This document shows positions 36,939-48,296 of a stretch of DNA of 64,000 bases, in pieces. Origin of the DNA: Hirsutella rhossiliensis (Eukaryota > Ascomycota > Sordariomycetes > Hypocreales > Ophiocordycipitaceae). Position numbers and translations under genes: made by a program. The DNA is taken from assembly GCF_020360975.1 (NCBI RefSeq), contig NW_025408667.1, positions 3,720,001 through 3,784,000 on the forward strand. The letters are read 5' to 3'. The notes under the pieces are model-generated. The model was given only the letters and a program-made list of their open reading frames with translations, was not told the DNA's origin and did no database searches. Every line of letters starts with the position of its first letter. The stretch's first letter is position 1.

Positions 36939-37504
36939 CGCGACTCGATTTCACTGCGTCGAGGGTTTATCGACCCCGGCGGAACGCTGTATCCGGTGCA
37001 TGTGCCGCAACGAGCCCTCGCGATGCTGCAGTTATTTGAAGGGGTCTAGTCGGCAGGCTGTTTTTGACAGCCTGCACGGCTGGCTGGAGCGCTTCTTTGG
37101 TCCATTGAGCTTGCCTAGCTATTGATAAAGCCTGGTTGGCTCAGAGGATTGATATTGGGGGCCGGAAGTGGCGGTGGCTGGCTCGTGTTGCCTTGCGATC
37201 GACTTGGTGCTCGGAGGCCCCAGCAAAATACAAAACCAATAATACAATGCGCCTCGGTCGAGGCCAAAGACGCACATGGTCTCGACTCTTTAAGGTCGCC
37301 GCCGAGCCTTGTCTCACTCACCACGCCTCCACAAGTACAGTCCAGCCCAAAGACCAAGACAAGAACGACAAAACCTCGCGAGGAGTCGGAACGGTTTCGC
37401 ATCTCGGTCCTTGAAATTACTCTTTTTGACAATTGAAATCCCAAGGCCGCTTCATCAACGCCTCGCACCGGTGTACTCGTGACGCCAGTCAGGAATCAGC
37501 ATCA
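36939..37504. other. Divergent intergenic region between HET and LITAF genes
   Basis: It is the shared upstream region of the leftward HET gene and the rightward LITAF gene. No further coding sequence is supported. Confidence 0.5.
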
Positions 37505-38124
37505 ATGGCGACTACAATCCAGGATGCATCCATCGGCCCTGCGCCTGCCAAAGAGATGCCAGCCAACTTGTTCCAGACCGAGTCAGTCTCTTCTCTTTCT
37601 CGCAGCACCATCCATTTTAGTGCTAACGAGTTTACAGGCAGACGGGTCAGATTGGCAGCGGCCAGGCCATGCCAACCATCAACCCATTGCCAAATCCCCA
37701 GACCGTGACTCCGCTGCACTTACTCAACGGAGCGCCGCAGTGGATCGACTGCCCCTTCTGCCAGCGGAGAACACAGACGAGTGTTGAAAAGATGGGCACG
37801 GGGATGCAAACGTGAGTAACAAGAAGCTTTGCGACTTGCGGAAGACCATTCACACATGTCCCAGAAAGCTAACGTTAAAGACCCAACAGACTGGCTGCCG
37901 TCTTGTGTTGCATCTTTTGCATATGCCTGACATGTGTTCCATGTTTGGCTGGTTGGTGTGAGAACGTTGAGCATAGATGCTCTAACTGCAACAATATGGT
38001 GGCGCTTCAGCCGCACGACGGCCCAATGCAGACTTTTGGGCCGCAGTCTAAGCAGAGCCAGGTGGCTTCTCAGTACCCTGCAGCCCGGCCGGTGCCCTGT
38101 TCCTCCAAAGTAGAGCGGTCGTAA
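37505..38124 (+). CDS. LITAF-domain membrane-associated zinc-binding protein
   Basis: Three exons (37505-37581, 37638-37811, 37890-38124), both introns in phase 2 with GTCAGT and GTGAGT donors, yield 161 residues. A Pro/Gln-rich N-terminal stretch leads to the LITAF domain: a first knuckle CPFCQRRTQT, a hydrophobic in-plane membrane segment (LAAVLCCIFCICLTCVPCLA) and a second knuckle HRCSNCNNMVA, which together form one zinc site. LITAF proteins sit on the cytosolic face of endosomal/lysosomal or plasma membranes. The N-terminal PxxP-like prolines may bind trafficking partners. The start is the first ATG compatible with the exon 1 phase. Confidence 0.92.
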
Positions 38125-39402
38125 CGTCTAAGGCCACGGCGGCTGGACATGAATGCACAAATGCTGGGTCTCCAGAGGTACCGCACAGCGTTGGCAAGGA
38201 GGAGAATATACTCTAGAGCATCTTTATCGTTGACAATTAACTTGCTCTTGCTTATTCCAAAGTAGAGTGTCACGGGCCGGTCAGGGGGCGGAGCGACCGA
38301 GTCCCGCAGCATCTAGGCCCGGGCCGCCGGGTGATACCCGCCAACTGCCAGCCACTAAAGGCGAGGAAGCATGGCCATTCTCGGGGTGCTGGAAGGGAGC
38401 TGGACCGACATGGCATTCTGGAGTTCCGGAATCGGCGAGTGTGCGCGTCCATCTGCCGCCCAACGCCTTTCTGTAAGACCAACAGCCCTGATCCAGTTTC
38501 CTCTCCATTGAGGTGGTGCCAGTCCACTCTTTCTCCTTTCACTGGTCCCCCCTTTCTCCCTCTTTCTTTTCTAATTAGAAACAGAGCGAACCGCCAACTG
38601 CCGCAGCAGATTATGCATGCAGGCTTGGGGGCTGAGCGCCAGGGGAAAATGGTTTGCGCGACTACTGCGAGTGGCTTGCTTACACGGCCCCGTTGCGCCC
38701 CCCGTTGCACAGCGAGGCGGCACAGGGGATAGAATTCGATTTCGGCCCGTTTCGTTGGTGGATGACGGAGCCGCTGATGTTTTGCTTTCCTTGAACAGTC
38801 AAAGTCAGCCGATATATGAGCTTCTACCTCAAAGACAGCACTATCACTAGTTCCACCAGTTTTTGCTTTCCTCGCCATCACAATCCATTCATCATACATA
38901 AACCGAGAGTTGATTCGCTGCCCGACTCGCTGGGATCTTTTGTTCTGACCTGTCCGCTAGCCATTCACTCGCCCGTCCGAAAAGGGGCTGACAGGCCTTC
39001 CCGCACACAATATCTACTCGGGAAAGTAACCGCCAGCTTCTACTGGGGCCCTTCGCTTGGCGCTGTCTGCCAGCCCGGCAAATCGATTTTACGGCAGCGA
39101 TGCCCTCTAGCTCGAAGCTACCTGCCACCGCGTCCTCTGTTTTACCTCTACCGTAAACGCCGATCCCAACATCTCGATGAACAAATCCGCTCTTCGTACT
39201 AAATGCAACGTGAAGTTCACAAGAAAACTGTCACCTCCAAAAAATATAACCTATACGAGTTGCGATATAATTTACGACGCAGTTCATTAGGGTATTTTAA
39301 ATCGTCAAGCGTTTCGTTGAGCATGAATCGGAGATACACGTGTCGCTCAGCGATTGTCCTCCTCATGCACCTTATACGGCCGTGTCTTCCTTGTCGGGCC
39401 TT
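38125..39402. other. Intergenic region with no visible gene
   Basis: Convergent 3' flanks of the LITAF gene and the small secreted protein gene. A 209-residue minus frame (38270-38899) lacks motifs and is composition-driven. Confidence 0.45.
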
Positions 39403-39720
39403 TCATCCCCTCCGTCCTCCCTTGAAGCAGTGACGCATGAACTCCCATGGATTCTGCGGGTTCGTGAGAATTTGGGGAGTGCCAACCACACAGTGGGCGA
39501 AGTCGTGCTGTGCCTTGAGCGAGCCGAACTTCTCCTTATTAAAGCAGTGCTTCACAAACTGGAAAGGGTCCTCCGGGTGAGTGAAAATTTGAGGAGTGCC
39601 AACGATACAATGAGCCAAGTCGTGTTTTCTCTTCAGACCGTCGATGCTGCCCTCGGCTGCTGGCAAGGCGAGACCAGTGCCGACAAGGCCAGCAAGGGCA
39701 AGAAAGGAGAGAGGCTTCAT
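39403..39720 (-). CDS. Small secreted protein made of two tandem cysteine-bearing repeats
   Basis: A 105-residue frame without introns. Residues 1-20 (MKPLSFLALAGLVGTGLALP) are a clear signal peptide. The rest is an internal duplication: residues 29-60 and 68-99 match at about 20 of 32 positions, each reading HDxAHCxVGTPQIxT then PxxPxxFxxHCF, so each repeat has two cysteines and three histidines. A KR dibasic site (30-31) precedes the first repeat and RR (103-104) lies at the end, which would let Kex2 release a duplicated peptide. I do not recognise the family; small size, secretion and paired Cys suggest an effector, antimicrobial peptide or metal-binding protein. A TATA box lies about 100 bases upstream. 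Confidence 0.75.
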   Translation of the reverse strand: MKPLSFLALAGLVGTGLALPAAEGSIDGLKRKHDLAHCIVGTPQIFTHPEDPFQFVKHCFNKEKFGSLKAQHDFAHCVVGTPQILTNPQNPWEFMRHCFKGGRRG

Positions 39721-42628
39721 TGTATGGCGGTAGAAAGCCGTGCTTTAGCGGGACAGAGAAAAACCACGGCGAAGAACTAGGGTGTTAATATGCACGGATG
39801 AGATGAGGCAGTTACCTTTTTATATAGTAGCATTAGCGCCTATCTCTGGCTCAAACAAGGCCCGAGGCTAAACAGCAGGCTTTGAATATAAGCAAACCTT
39901 TTATGTAATACCGAGTCGTGGCTGGCAAGTTAAATCCCAAGACATTTACAAGGGCAAGATCGCGCCACGCTGTTTTACTAGGATCAACAGCTAAGTAGGC
40001 CGGCGCGCGCTCAAAGCGGCTCTCAGTTTCTGCCAGACGAGGAATGCCCTTCTGCTGATGGATGACGTGGGCAGGTTTACTGCGTTACGTCATGCGAGTT
40101 GATGCTGGAGCCTGTTCTTATTCGCTCATCGACAGTTTTCCTGCGGAGGCTCGAGTACTACCAAGACCTCATGCTTGTAATAGCCGACCGAATCACATCG
40201 ATCGACGACGCTTTCAAGTCGATAATGGACTTGATTCTTTAATGTGTCGATCTCGACTTCGAGGTATGAAAGGAAGTTTGGGACAACACTTTCAATAATC
40301 ATCCAGATGACACGGTCGAAAGTAGACAAGAATGAGCTGGGCGGAAGAGAGATCAAAAGCCTGGTCGAGGCGGCCAATGTTCGGGACTGCGATGGAGAGA
40401 AGCTTACCAGGGAACCTCACCGGATCGTGCGCCAAATTCAGAGGCGGCTAGGTAACTTTGCATGAGGAATGTAACCGATCTGCTAGTGTAGAGGTTGCCT
40501 CTGCGCAGTGAAGCTAGGGGGGACGGATTGCAGACGACCTTGACACCTTGTCACCGAGACTCATTGTGCGCCAGGGCCCATCAGCCGAGTGCTGCGGCCA
40601 GCTGACTTTCGCTGTCCACATGAAGGTTCCTCGACGAGATGGAGCGAAGTGGGCTTGGGAGCAAATCCGAAACTGACTGTAGCTTCCTAGCTAGTTCCTT
40701 ATCGCTTTCTCGTGATTTGCGAATATCTCCTGAGTCTGCGAGGCCAAGAGTAAATCGAACCGCTTGGAGTGGTCGAACATGGGTTTGCGTGGCGACCTGG
40801 AAGAAGTCTGCGACAGACTCTGAGTAGTCAAGGATGATGGATCAGTCGAGCAGACTAAACACAATGTACACAAGGTCGTGTAGATCAGAGCAATATCTTT
40901 TGCTAAATGCTTCAAGTTCCCTTGCAGATATTTCCTCCTCATGTGAGTGACCCTACGCTTTGCGCGAAACCCGACTTCTCTAAGGACGGGAAAAGGGGCC
41001 AGGGACAGTGCTGTAAGTGCAAGAAAACCCGACGATCGCTCAAGCACCAGGCTTTCCAGGCTCAGCAGAAAAAGCTGCACTTGAGTGGTCCTTTTGTCGC
41101 GGGTGGCGCAGACCGCACAGCTGAATCTGCGTGGTTCTCCTGGGGTCACCCCGAACATGCGAAAGGTTTCCATAGAGCAGGTTTTCCGTGAGTGCATGAC
41201 GCGCGTGTTACTTCGTAGTGAATAGGGGACTCATTTTCATCGGACAGAAGGGGGGAAAGTCGAATATAGGTGCCGCATGGCATGATGGTCAGACAGAGCT
41301 CGTAAGCGCACATGGTGTCTGCGGCGAGATACTGGGCCGGAAAATGCCATGTCTAGTAACTCACAGAGATGCTTCAGGTCATCCGCAGCCGCACTTGCGC
41401 CTGCTCTCGAAGTCGACATGTTGAATCAAATCCTCCTCATCGCAGGTCCGGACTTGTAAACTCGATTCATTCTGGCCACGAGAGCGGATGCTACATACAC
41501 TGGGATTCCTGAATAACCGCTTCCAGCGACTACCACCAAGCATATGCTGCACATGGCGCAAAAACGGCTCAGCTTGATGGTGGTTGGTGACGTAGTTTTC
41601 CATAATCTTCATCCAGTCTTATAATTGGCGAATGCAAGGCAGTTGAGTACAGGCAACTTGCTTTATTAAGGCGCCCGTCTTCGGGATCAATGCTGCCCCG
41701 CAGCTCGCGAAGAAGTGCGCAAGTCTTGCTTTAATGTTGCATCACCAGAGTGAGCGGCAGGCTTGACGCGCCCTATACAGTCTGAGCAATTTTGAAAAGA
41801 GACTACAAAACGGCAAGAAGCAGCGCCACGCTCCTCATCCCTACGCGAAACGGTCTCGCCTTTATCCTTCCTCGGGGGATGAAAGCTGTCCGGCCAATAC
41901 AAGTTCTCTTATGCCATCGGCGGTGTTCTTTTTTATGGAGGTGGTCCTTGAGGCGCACGACCAACAATCAGCGGGTGAGTGGCAGCCAGTCCACCAAGAG
42001 CAAGGTATGCTATTGAAGCCTTCACTTTAAGGCTCGATGGGGGCGCTCGTGTCGAGATTTAACGGATAAACAAGTATTGGACTTACGTGTCTGTCGATAC
42101 TTTATACTTATTGACTTATGACCGGTTACTGCCTCGGGGCATTTCTGGGTTCACAGGCTCTGGAGCCGACACCTGCGCGAATCTCGCCTGTGCCATCCCC
42201 CGGCCGGTCTTTGTCAAAATAACACCATTGCAAAGTTTGAGACAGCTCACGTTTATTCTGGGTGATGGGTGATACGGTATGACGCTATGAGGCTAAAAGG
42301 TCGGGTTTCACCCCAAAGACATAAAATCCACCTCGGTCGCGCGAGCCATACTTAGAGCTCAACATGCCAATAAACACTACAAAATGCAGTCCGCATTTTG
42401 CTGGTTGTTCCACTGGTGATGCCGGGGGACATAGAGCTTCTGTGCTTTACTGCGATGCACTCATCAGCAAACGAGGCTTCAAGTCCTTTGGTTGTGGTAT
42501 TTCACGACTCGATCAGGCAGGACACATTCTGAGCCCAGAGCAGAGGCTTACAAGGGCGGTGGCCCAATTCATTGGGCAAAAAGGATAGATATCCATGACA
42601 CAGTCAAAAAGATGGCCGAAAGACGTGC
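39721..42628. other. Gap with several unassignable coding-like fragments
   Basis: Beyond the promoter of the small secreted protein, minus-strand fragments at 40126-40377, 40691-41197 (ATG, 168 residues) and 41379-41612 (ATG, 77 residues) show plausible amino-acid composition but end abruptly and do not join by convincing splice sites; they may be remnants of one or more decayed genes. A plus-strand 74-residue cysteine-containing frame at 42364-42588 is equally unassigned. Confidence 0.35.
39818..39826 (-). promoter_or_regulatory. TATA box of the repeat-containing secreted protein gene
   Basis: TATATAAAA on the minus strand, about 100 bases before the ATG at 39720. Confidence 0.6.
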
Positions 42629-42699
42629 TCTCCCGCCGGGAATTGAACCCGGGTCTCAAGCGTGACAAGCTTGCATACTGACCACTATACTACGGAAGA
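42629..42699 (-). tRNA. tRNA-Asp (GTC)
   Basis: A 71-base intronless cloverleaf. The acceptor stem pairs TCTTCCG with CGGGAGA (one G-U pair), the D arm reads TAGTATAGTGGTCAGTA, the anticodon loop is CTTGTCACG with anticodon GTC, and the T arm is CCGGGTTCAATTCCCGG. A run of five A on the plus strand at 42606-42610 would be the Pol III terminator. Confidence 0.93.
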
Positions 42700-43295
42700 T
42701 GGGAATGGCTGTTGGAGCCATCGTAGCGAGGTGGGTGGGCGGCGATGAGAGCGGAGGAAGCAAATCCACTCATGAGGGCTTGTTGGAAGGGCTGGAGGCG
42801 GTTGTGGAGTGTGGCCCGACAGGGATTGCGCGGCAGATCCTTGTCGTGGTTGGACTTTGCCGTAGCGAGTATGGAAACTGATGATGAATTTCCCTAGACA
42901 CTAGAGTAGAAGCCGGTGTTTGGAAAGTGCTTCCTTGGCTCATGGACGAAGTAGACAGTTGACGACTCTGAGAACCTCTGTTTCTATTGTTGTTAGTCTT
43001 GGATTCAACGATTATACGAAGTACTTCGTACACTGTACAGTATGGATAGCGAAGCGGATGCATTCCCTTTTAGGATAGGCGTCGCGCGTGGGCGGCGCCC
43101 CACATAAACCGGCATGCCCCCCGGCCCTTTTTCAAGCCGCGGCGGCGCACGTGACCTGGAGGAAAATGATGAGCCTCTCTCCAGTTGAACCCATCGTCAC
43201 TCCACGTCTCCAGCCTCGTCACCAGTCGCCCATCGCTGCTCGTACCCGCCCATCCGACTCCTCGCCTCGCGCGACGGCCGACCCTCTCCCTCACC
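42700..43295. other. Spacer between tRNA-Asp and the mitochondrial ribosomal protein gene
   Basis: Upstream region of the mL57 gene; GC content rises again near 43.1 kb. No further gene is seen. Confidence 0.5.
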
Positions 43296-44169
43296 ATGGC
43301 GCTCCCGCCCTGCCGCGCCACCCTCGCAGCGGGCCGGCACGCGGCGCGAAACACTACGACGCTGTGTCTACGGTCTCTGTCCACAGCCGAATCTTCCTAC
43401 AAGACGGCCAATACGATGCCCCAGGACGGCTCCGGCTCTGTCGGGCGGTGGAACCAAACGCCCCCCGCGATGAGGGCTCCGATGCGCATGAACTTTGCAA
43501 AGCACGAGCACAACCGGGTCTGGATCGTCAACAAGGACCCCAAGCGCCTCGACGACATGTACGATCGCCTGCTCGGGCCTGGTGGCTGCGAAATGTTGCC
43601 CGACGAGCTCAAGTGGCTGGCTGTCACCCATAAGAGCTTCGACTATGGCCGCCGCGGCTTCAACGACCGCCTCGCCCTCTTGGGTATGCTCCCCTTTGTG
43701 AGCCTTGCCCGACTCGAAGCTGACACAAACTGCCCAGGCCGGTTGACGCTCATCATGGAGGCGACAAAGGACATTGTCAGCAAGCCGCCGCTCGCCAAAC
43801 AGACCGCCCCAGACGCGAATGCCAAACTGCCGACCCAGCAATCGCGACTGGACGCTGTCGACAATCTCTCCCATACGGGCCCCAAGGACCTAGCCAGCGT
43901 GGACAAGCTGTATAAGCTGGCCACCAAGATGGGAATCCTGAGCGTGATGCGGTGGAAGCCTCGCCTAGTACGTGCCGCCCCGCTGGTGCTCCCGCTGTGT
44001 TGCTCACATGTCTGTTTGACAGACCCAAGAACTGGAGCAATCCGGTGTCCAGACCGTCCTTGGCGGCGCCTTGCTGGCCATCATCGGCGCAGTAGTGTTG
44101 CAGCACGGATCTGTCGTGGCGTCCAAAATCGTGAGAGAGCGGATACTGGCCAGGCTAGCCAGATTATAA
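43296..44169 (+). CDS. MRPL15: Mitochondrial large-subunit ribosomal protein mL57 (Mrpl15), RNase III-like
   Basis: Exons 43296-43683, 43738-43967 and 44023-44169 join in phases 1 and 0 to give 254 residues. The Arg/Ala/Ser-rich N-terminus (ALPPCRATLAAGRHAARN, then LRSLSTAES) is a mitochondrial targeting peptide. The core matches the degenerate RNase III fold of yeast Mrpl15: LPDELKWLAVTHKSFD, then FNDRLALLGRLTL, where the catalytic signature Glu and Asp of true RNase III are replaced by Ala and Arg, so it should be structural and not a nuclease. In the mitoribosome mL57 heterodimerises with mL44. A small-residue-rich C-terminal segment (VLGGALLAIIGAVVLQHG) fits the family end. Both introns are short with canonical GTATGC and GTACGT donors. 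Confidence 0.9.
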
Positions 44170-44346
44170 CTGCGTAACTGGGCGGATGGAGAGGTTGCTC
44201 GTGTACCACGGCAGTGTACGATGTTTTTTTACTCTCTTCTTTCGATCAGGCGACTTCGAAGCAAATAAGGTCTAAGAATGGCGGGTCTACGGGAAGGGTC
44301 CAGGACGACGAGCCACTGGTGCCAAACGACACTACATTGGATGTCT

Positions 44347-44745
44347 TTAATAGAGCCAAGGACTCCGCGGAGTTCTCCAGCGACTCTGCAGCCACCCAGT
44401 TATCCGGGCCAGATGGTCGTGGAGCCGGTCGGCTTTCTGAATCTCGAGCACGCAGCGCACGTGGTAGGTGCGACGGCTGTGGAAGCCGGGCTGGAAAATT
44501 CCAGGGATAAGGGGCGTAGTGAAGCGCCCCAGTTGCCTGAGGACCAAAGGGCCGGAAAAGTCAAGTTTGTTGTCGTGTTAGTCCTGGAACATCTTGCGGG
44601 CGGGCTCACCCGAGATGTCAATGACAGGGTGCTTGCCCACTTAGAAGCTGAAGTGTCCCGTCTTGGGGCTCTTGATGGTGACTTGCCACCACCTTCTATA
44701 TCCAGGATACTCCTGTCAGCAGGGGTACGAAGAGTCTTTAAACCC
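44347..44745 (-). pseudogene. Decayed arrestin-like gene fragment
   Basis: One minus-strand frame remains recognisably protein-like through at least three stop codons: VTIKSPKTGHFSF, stop, VGKHPVIDISGEPARKMFQD, stop, then LVLRQLGRFTTPLIPGIF and SRRTYHVRCVLEIQKADR to a stop at 44347. The last part resembles the strand that precedes the core beta-sandwich edge in fungal arrestin-like proteins (a set of hydrophobic/aromatic alternations around RTYxVRxxLEI). No start or flanking exons are intact. The family call is tentative; the loss of coding capacity is directly visible. Confidence 0.35.
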
Positions 44746-45009
44746 GATGTGTCCCCGGAAGGAGAGTTAGAGAGGGTATTCCCAGCTTACCAAGGTTTTG
44801 TGGAGAAGTTGAAGGTCCCAAGGAATGGAATGGTGTCAGGTACATATTCTGCTGCCTTCCTGTCTGAGCTCAGGCAGATACAAGCTACGTGAAAAGCAAT
44901 GCTGGAAGTTGCTAGGCAGAGCAAAAAGCGAGCCTGATATGTGCCGCAAGATTAAAAAGAAATTCTTTCAGAATGAAAAAAGAAAGACTTCAGGAGAGAG
45001 TTGTTCTCT

Positions 45010-45099
45010 CGACAACGACAGGATTCGAACCTGTGCAACCGAAGTTACTACCTTTCACCAATTCGAGGGTAGCGCATTAGACCACTCTGCCACGTTGCC
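45010..45099 (-). tRNA. tRNA-Ser (CGA) with an 8-base intron
   Basis: The minus strand folds as a long-variable-arm tRNA. The acceptor stem pairs GGCAACG with CGTTGTC (one G-U), discriminator G; the D arm is TGGCAGAGTGGTCTAATGC; the anticodon stem pairs CTACC with GGTAG; the variable arm is AAC-TTCG-GTT; the T arm is ACAGGTTCGAATCCTGT. The apparent 15-base anticodon loop resolves into a normal 7-base loop with anticodon CGA (45063-45065) if TTGGTGAA (45054-45061) is an intron after position 37. Other fungi also have an intron in this tRNA. Confidence 0.9.
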
Positions 45100-45917
45100 T
45101 TGCCTCACGGCTGCTAAGGGGCTGCTAAGGGGACGGCCGATTCAATCGAGGTCGTGTTTTTTTCTGGTTGGGGGGGGGGGGTGATCAAGTCCACCTTCAA
45201 CGGTCAACCCCAATGGGAAGCTGGTAGTAATCATCTAAAATCAGAAAGGTGTACGCAGATTGGTCTTGAATTAATCGAGGGCAGCAGCGTTGAAATAGCC
45301 CTCAGATGTGAATCGTCAGACTCTACAGCCCAAAGCATATCAACCAGAGAGTCAATACCTTTGGGGTCCCATTTGATTTCTCAGTTCCGACAAAGGCCCG
45401 TAAAGTAGCTATAAGGGTGCCGTCAATGGTGAAGAAATACTTGGTGTCTCAAGCGGATTGTTGGTTGGGTTCATGCCCATTCTGGCTGGCTTGGGCAGCG
45501 CCTGCACCTGCACCGTTGCCGTCCTGCCAGCTGCCAATCGACCCATTTGCTGACTTGATATAATTCTGTATTGCACGTAGACCAAATCCATGATAGCATA
45601 GCTGCGGACAACATGGTTTAGTAATTCGCTATTTATCTTGCTGTATCCTAGAGCACGCTGTTGTACCCCCCGGGAATGGTGGCAGCTGCTAGAACCTTTA
45701 GTCCTGCGGCCTGCCCAAGGAGGCTATTCATGAGAAAGAGGGAGCCTTGTGATAAGGCTCTAAGAGATACATTTATTAAAGCTAGGGTGTGTAACTATAA
45801 AACTAGCTGGATAGAAGGCAGAGAAAAAGGAGGAAGTTTCTTATACCCATTTATAATAGACTAGCTAGGCTAAGTCTAGACAAATAAGAAGTAAAGAAAA
45901 AAGGCATGGCAGCTGGG
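45100..45917. other. AT-rich spacer, possible LTR remnant
   Basis: A 10-G run is at 45172-45181. From 45659 the sequence TGTTGTACCCCCCGGGAATG resembles an LTR end and the following 220 bases are AT-rich with a TATAAAA, but no target duplication or partner was found. No gene is seen. Confidence 0.35.
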
Positions 45918-47705
45918 GAAAAGGTTGAGGGCCACAGCGCTGGTGTGACTTGGGGTGGCGTTTCCACCGAACTCAAAGCTTCTAGCGTCAGGCTCAAGTG
46001 ATAAACCGGCCCGCATTTGGGCAATCGAGACGGGCGAGCACCTTAAAGATACTTGAGAAACGTGCTAACTGCGTTTCATTTTCGCACCACTCGAAGCTCC
46101 CAGTGTTCACATCAGTCGACCGAACACTGCGAGCTTGGTCAACTTAAACTGGAGAACATCAGCTCACACTCGAAGGTCATATAAACTAGGTTAGGTTGGG
46201 TGCTTTCTCCTTTGACTCGAAGCTGATTATGTTAGAGTCACTCGATAAATCTGTCCGAATCTGGTCTACCGAGACGGGTGAAGTCCTTTGGACGCTAGAA
46301 CAAAGTGAAATTGTCACTTCGGTTGCCTTTCCAAGTGACGCACGGTTAATTGTGTCGGGATCATACCTTCATTCAATACGGATCTGTTCCGTCGAGGACG
46401 GCGAAGTACTCCAGACACACACGGGTTATACTGACGCGGCACACTCGGCTGTCTTTTCGTCCAACTCCTAGCTGTTTGTGTCCGGGTCGAGCGACGAGTG
46501 AGTCCAGATGTGATTGGCTGACGCGGGTGTTTATCACCAGACGCACCACTTCTATAAGACCCAAACGCGATTGACGCCTGGCGATATAATTTCCAGTTGC
46601 CTGCTCGCCAGACTCTAAGTTGATTCCTTCTACGTCGACAGAAAATCACGTAAATATTGAATCAGTCCAGTAAAGCGACTAGTGCTGGACCCTAAAAGGC
46701 CACAGTACTCTAGTGGTTTCAATATCCCCTCACCCGCTTCGAGACTAATAGCTACGGCGTCGAGCTACCACTCAGAATGGATCTGGCCCACCGATATAGA
46801 CGAGTGGTTTAAACACCTAAAGCTCATACGGAGTCTGCGATATCAGTCATTATAGCCTCTACATCACGATATCATACCACAGTCACATGGTCGTCTAAAA
46901 CGGGGAAATTCCAGCATAAGCTTCAAGATCATGCTGATATCGTTTAGTCTGTCAGCTTTTCCGAAGACTCGACGCTAATGGCATCGTCATCCAGCAACAA
47001 GACGATTCGAATCTGGTCGACCAGAAAAGGCAATTGCTACAAGGCCATGACTCTGTTAATTCGGTCACCCTCTCTTCCAACTCGAAACATTTAGCCCTGG
47101 GGACATGTGACAAGACCCAAATCTCGCTGCTAGAATCCAGGAATTGCCAGCAAATTCTCGCAGGTCATAGAAAGACCGTTAAGACCGTGACCTTTTCTCT
47201 CCACATGGACATACTGGCTTCCGCTTCTTACGATAAGACTATACGAATCTGGCCATTGGAGGCAGGCGATGTTCCGCTGGTGACCTTCTCGACCGACTTC
47301 AATCTCCTGGCATCCTTCTCAGTTGATCTTGCGATTAGAGTCTGGTCCGTGGAGTCTGGCGAATGTCGGCAGATATTCTCCCTTGGTTCCATGATATATG
47401 ACATGTCATTCAATTGGGACAACATAACCTTACATATGACAACGAGTCTTCTGCTATTAGACTCGTCGCCATACCCTGAGAACCACGCGGTCTCAGATTC
47501 AGCCCATGACACGGACGCTGTTACGACAACTCTGATGAGTAACATTCACCCTGGATACGACTTTAACTCAAAGACCCCGTGGATCACGTACCGCAGGCAG
47601 AGCGTCCTATGGTTGCCGAATAGGTATAGACCTTCATTCAAACGTGTTGCGGTCACAGGCTCAACTTTTGTCGCCAGTTACCTGGAGCTGCTTCATCAGT
47701 ACTGA
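45918..47705 (+). pseudogene. Decayed WD40-repeat gene (NACHT-WD type C-terminus)
   Basis: WD40 blades are visible in shifting frames: VEGHSAGVT, frameshift, PPNSKLLASGSSDK and ARIWAIETGEHLK; KSVRIWSTETGEVLWTLE at 46.25 kb; NKTIRIWSTRKG at 47.0 kb; YDKTIRIWPLEAGD at 47.2 kb; and LAIRVWSVESGECRQIF. Stop codons and frameshifts interrupt it repeatedly between 45.95 and 47.03 kb; the last third (47034-47705) is open to a stop and ends RPSFKRVAVTGSTFVASY, like the usual end of fungal NLR-type WD proteins. No NACHT or HET domain remains upstream. Many changes look like C-to-T or G-to-A, compatible with repeat-induced point mutation of a repetitive NLR paralogue, but this was not counted. Confidence 0.8.
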
Positions 47706-48296
47706 GCCATTTGAAGGGTACTTGGTGTTTGCACGTGAATCTGCAGTTGTCGAGCTTTGGCTAGAGTTTTAGCCATACGTTACTCGGCATACTCACAGGT
47801 CACAAGCCGTCGCGTTCACCTGGTCCTCGAACAGCGCAGTATACTTGTCCGCGAAGCAGGTGTCGTATACAGAGACACTGTCTTTGAAACACAAGCTCTG
47901 GTCTATGAAGCCCTCATTGAATTGACCCTTCTCAACTAGGTCGAGTTAAATAAAATGACCGAAAATAAGAAGAAAATAAAGAAAAATACAGCAGCACCGA
48001 CCCAACCACGGAATGCCTGAAGCACCACCCTAATGTCCTGCGCTGGCTTGAGGTAACCCCATCGCCCACCTGGATCATGAGGTATGTGACAATGGGCAAA
48101 TGCGTGTGTTGGGAATTCCAGGCTGAGCCCCTTATGCCTAATGATCCCCCTCCAAAAGTAGAGGTATTGCTTATGGTCAAAATTCGTCGTTTATTTTCGG
48201 TGATTGTCTGTTTCTTTCAGGTAAAAGTACTGTCCATCCGCTAATATATTCTGACATGTTCCGCCACTATCTCTGCTAATTGGTCTCTATTTGCGC
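47706..48296. other. Spacer downstream of the WD40 relic
   Basis: Convergent 3' flanks of the WD40 relic and the interrupted secreted-protein gene. No gene is seen. Confidence 0.45.

Noticed and set aside
40691..41197. Minus-strand frame of 168 residues
   Set aside because: It has an ATG but no family signature, and neighbouring fragments are in other frames.
45659..45882. Possible second solo LTR beginning TGTTGTACCCCCC
   Set aside because: LTR-like ends and a TATAAAA are present, but no target duplication flanks it.
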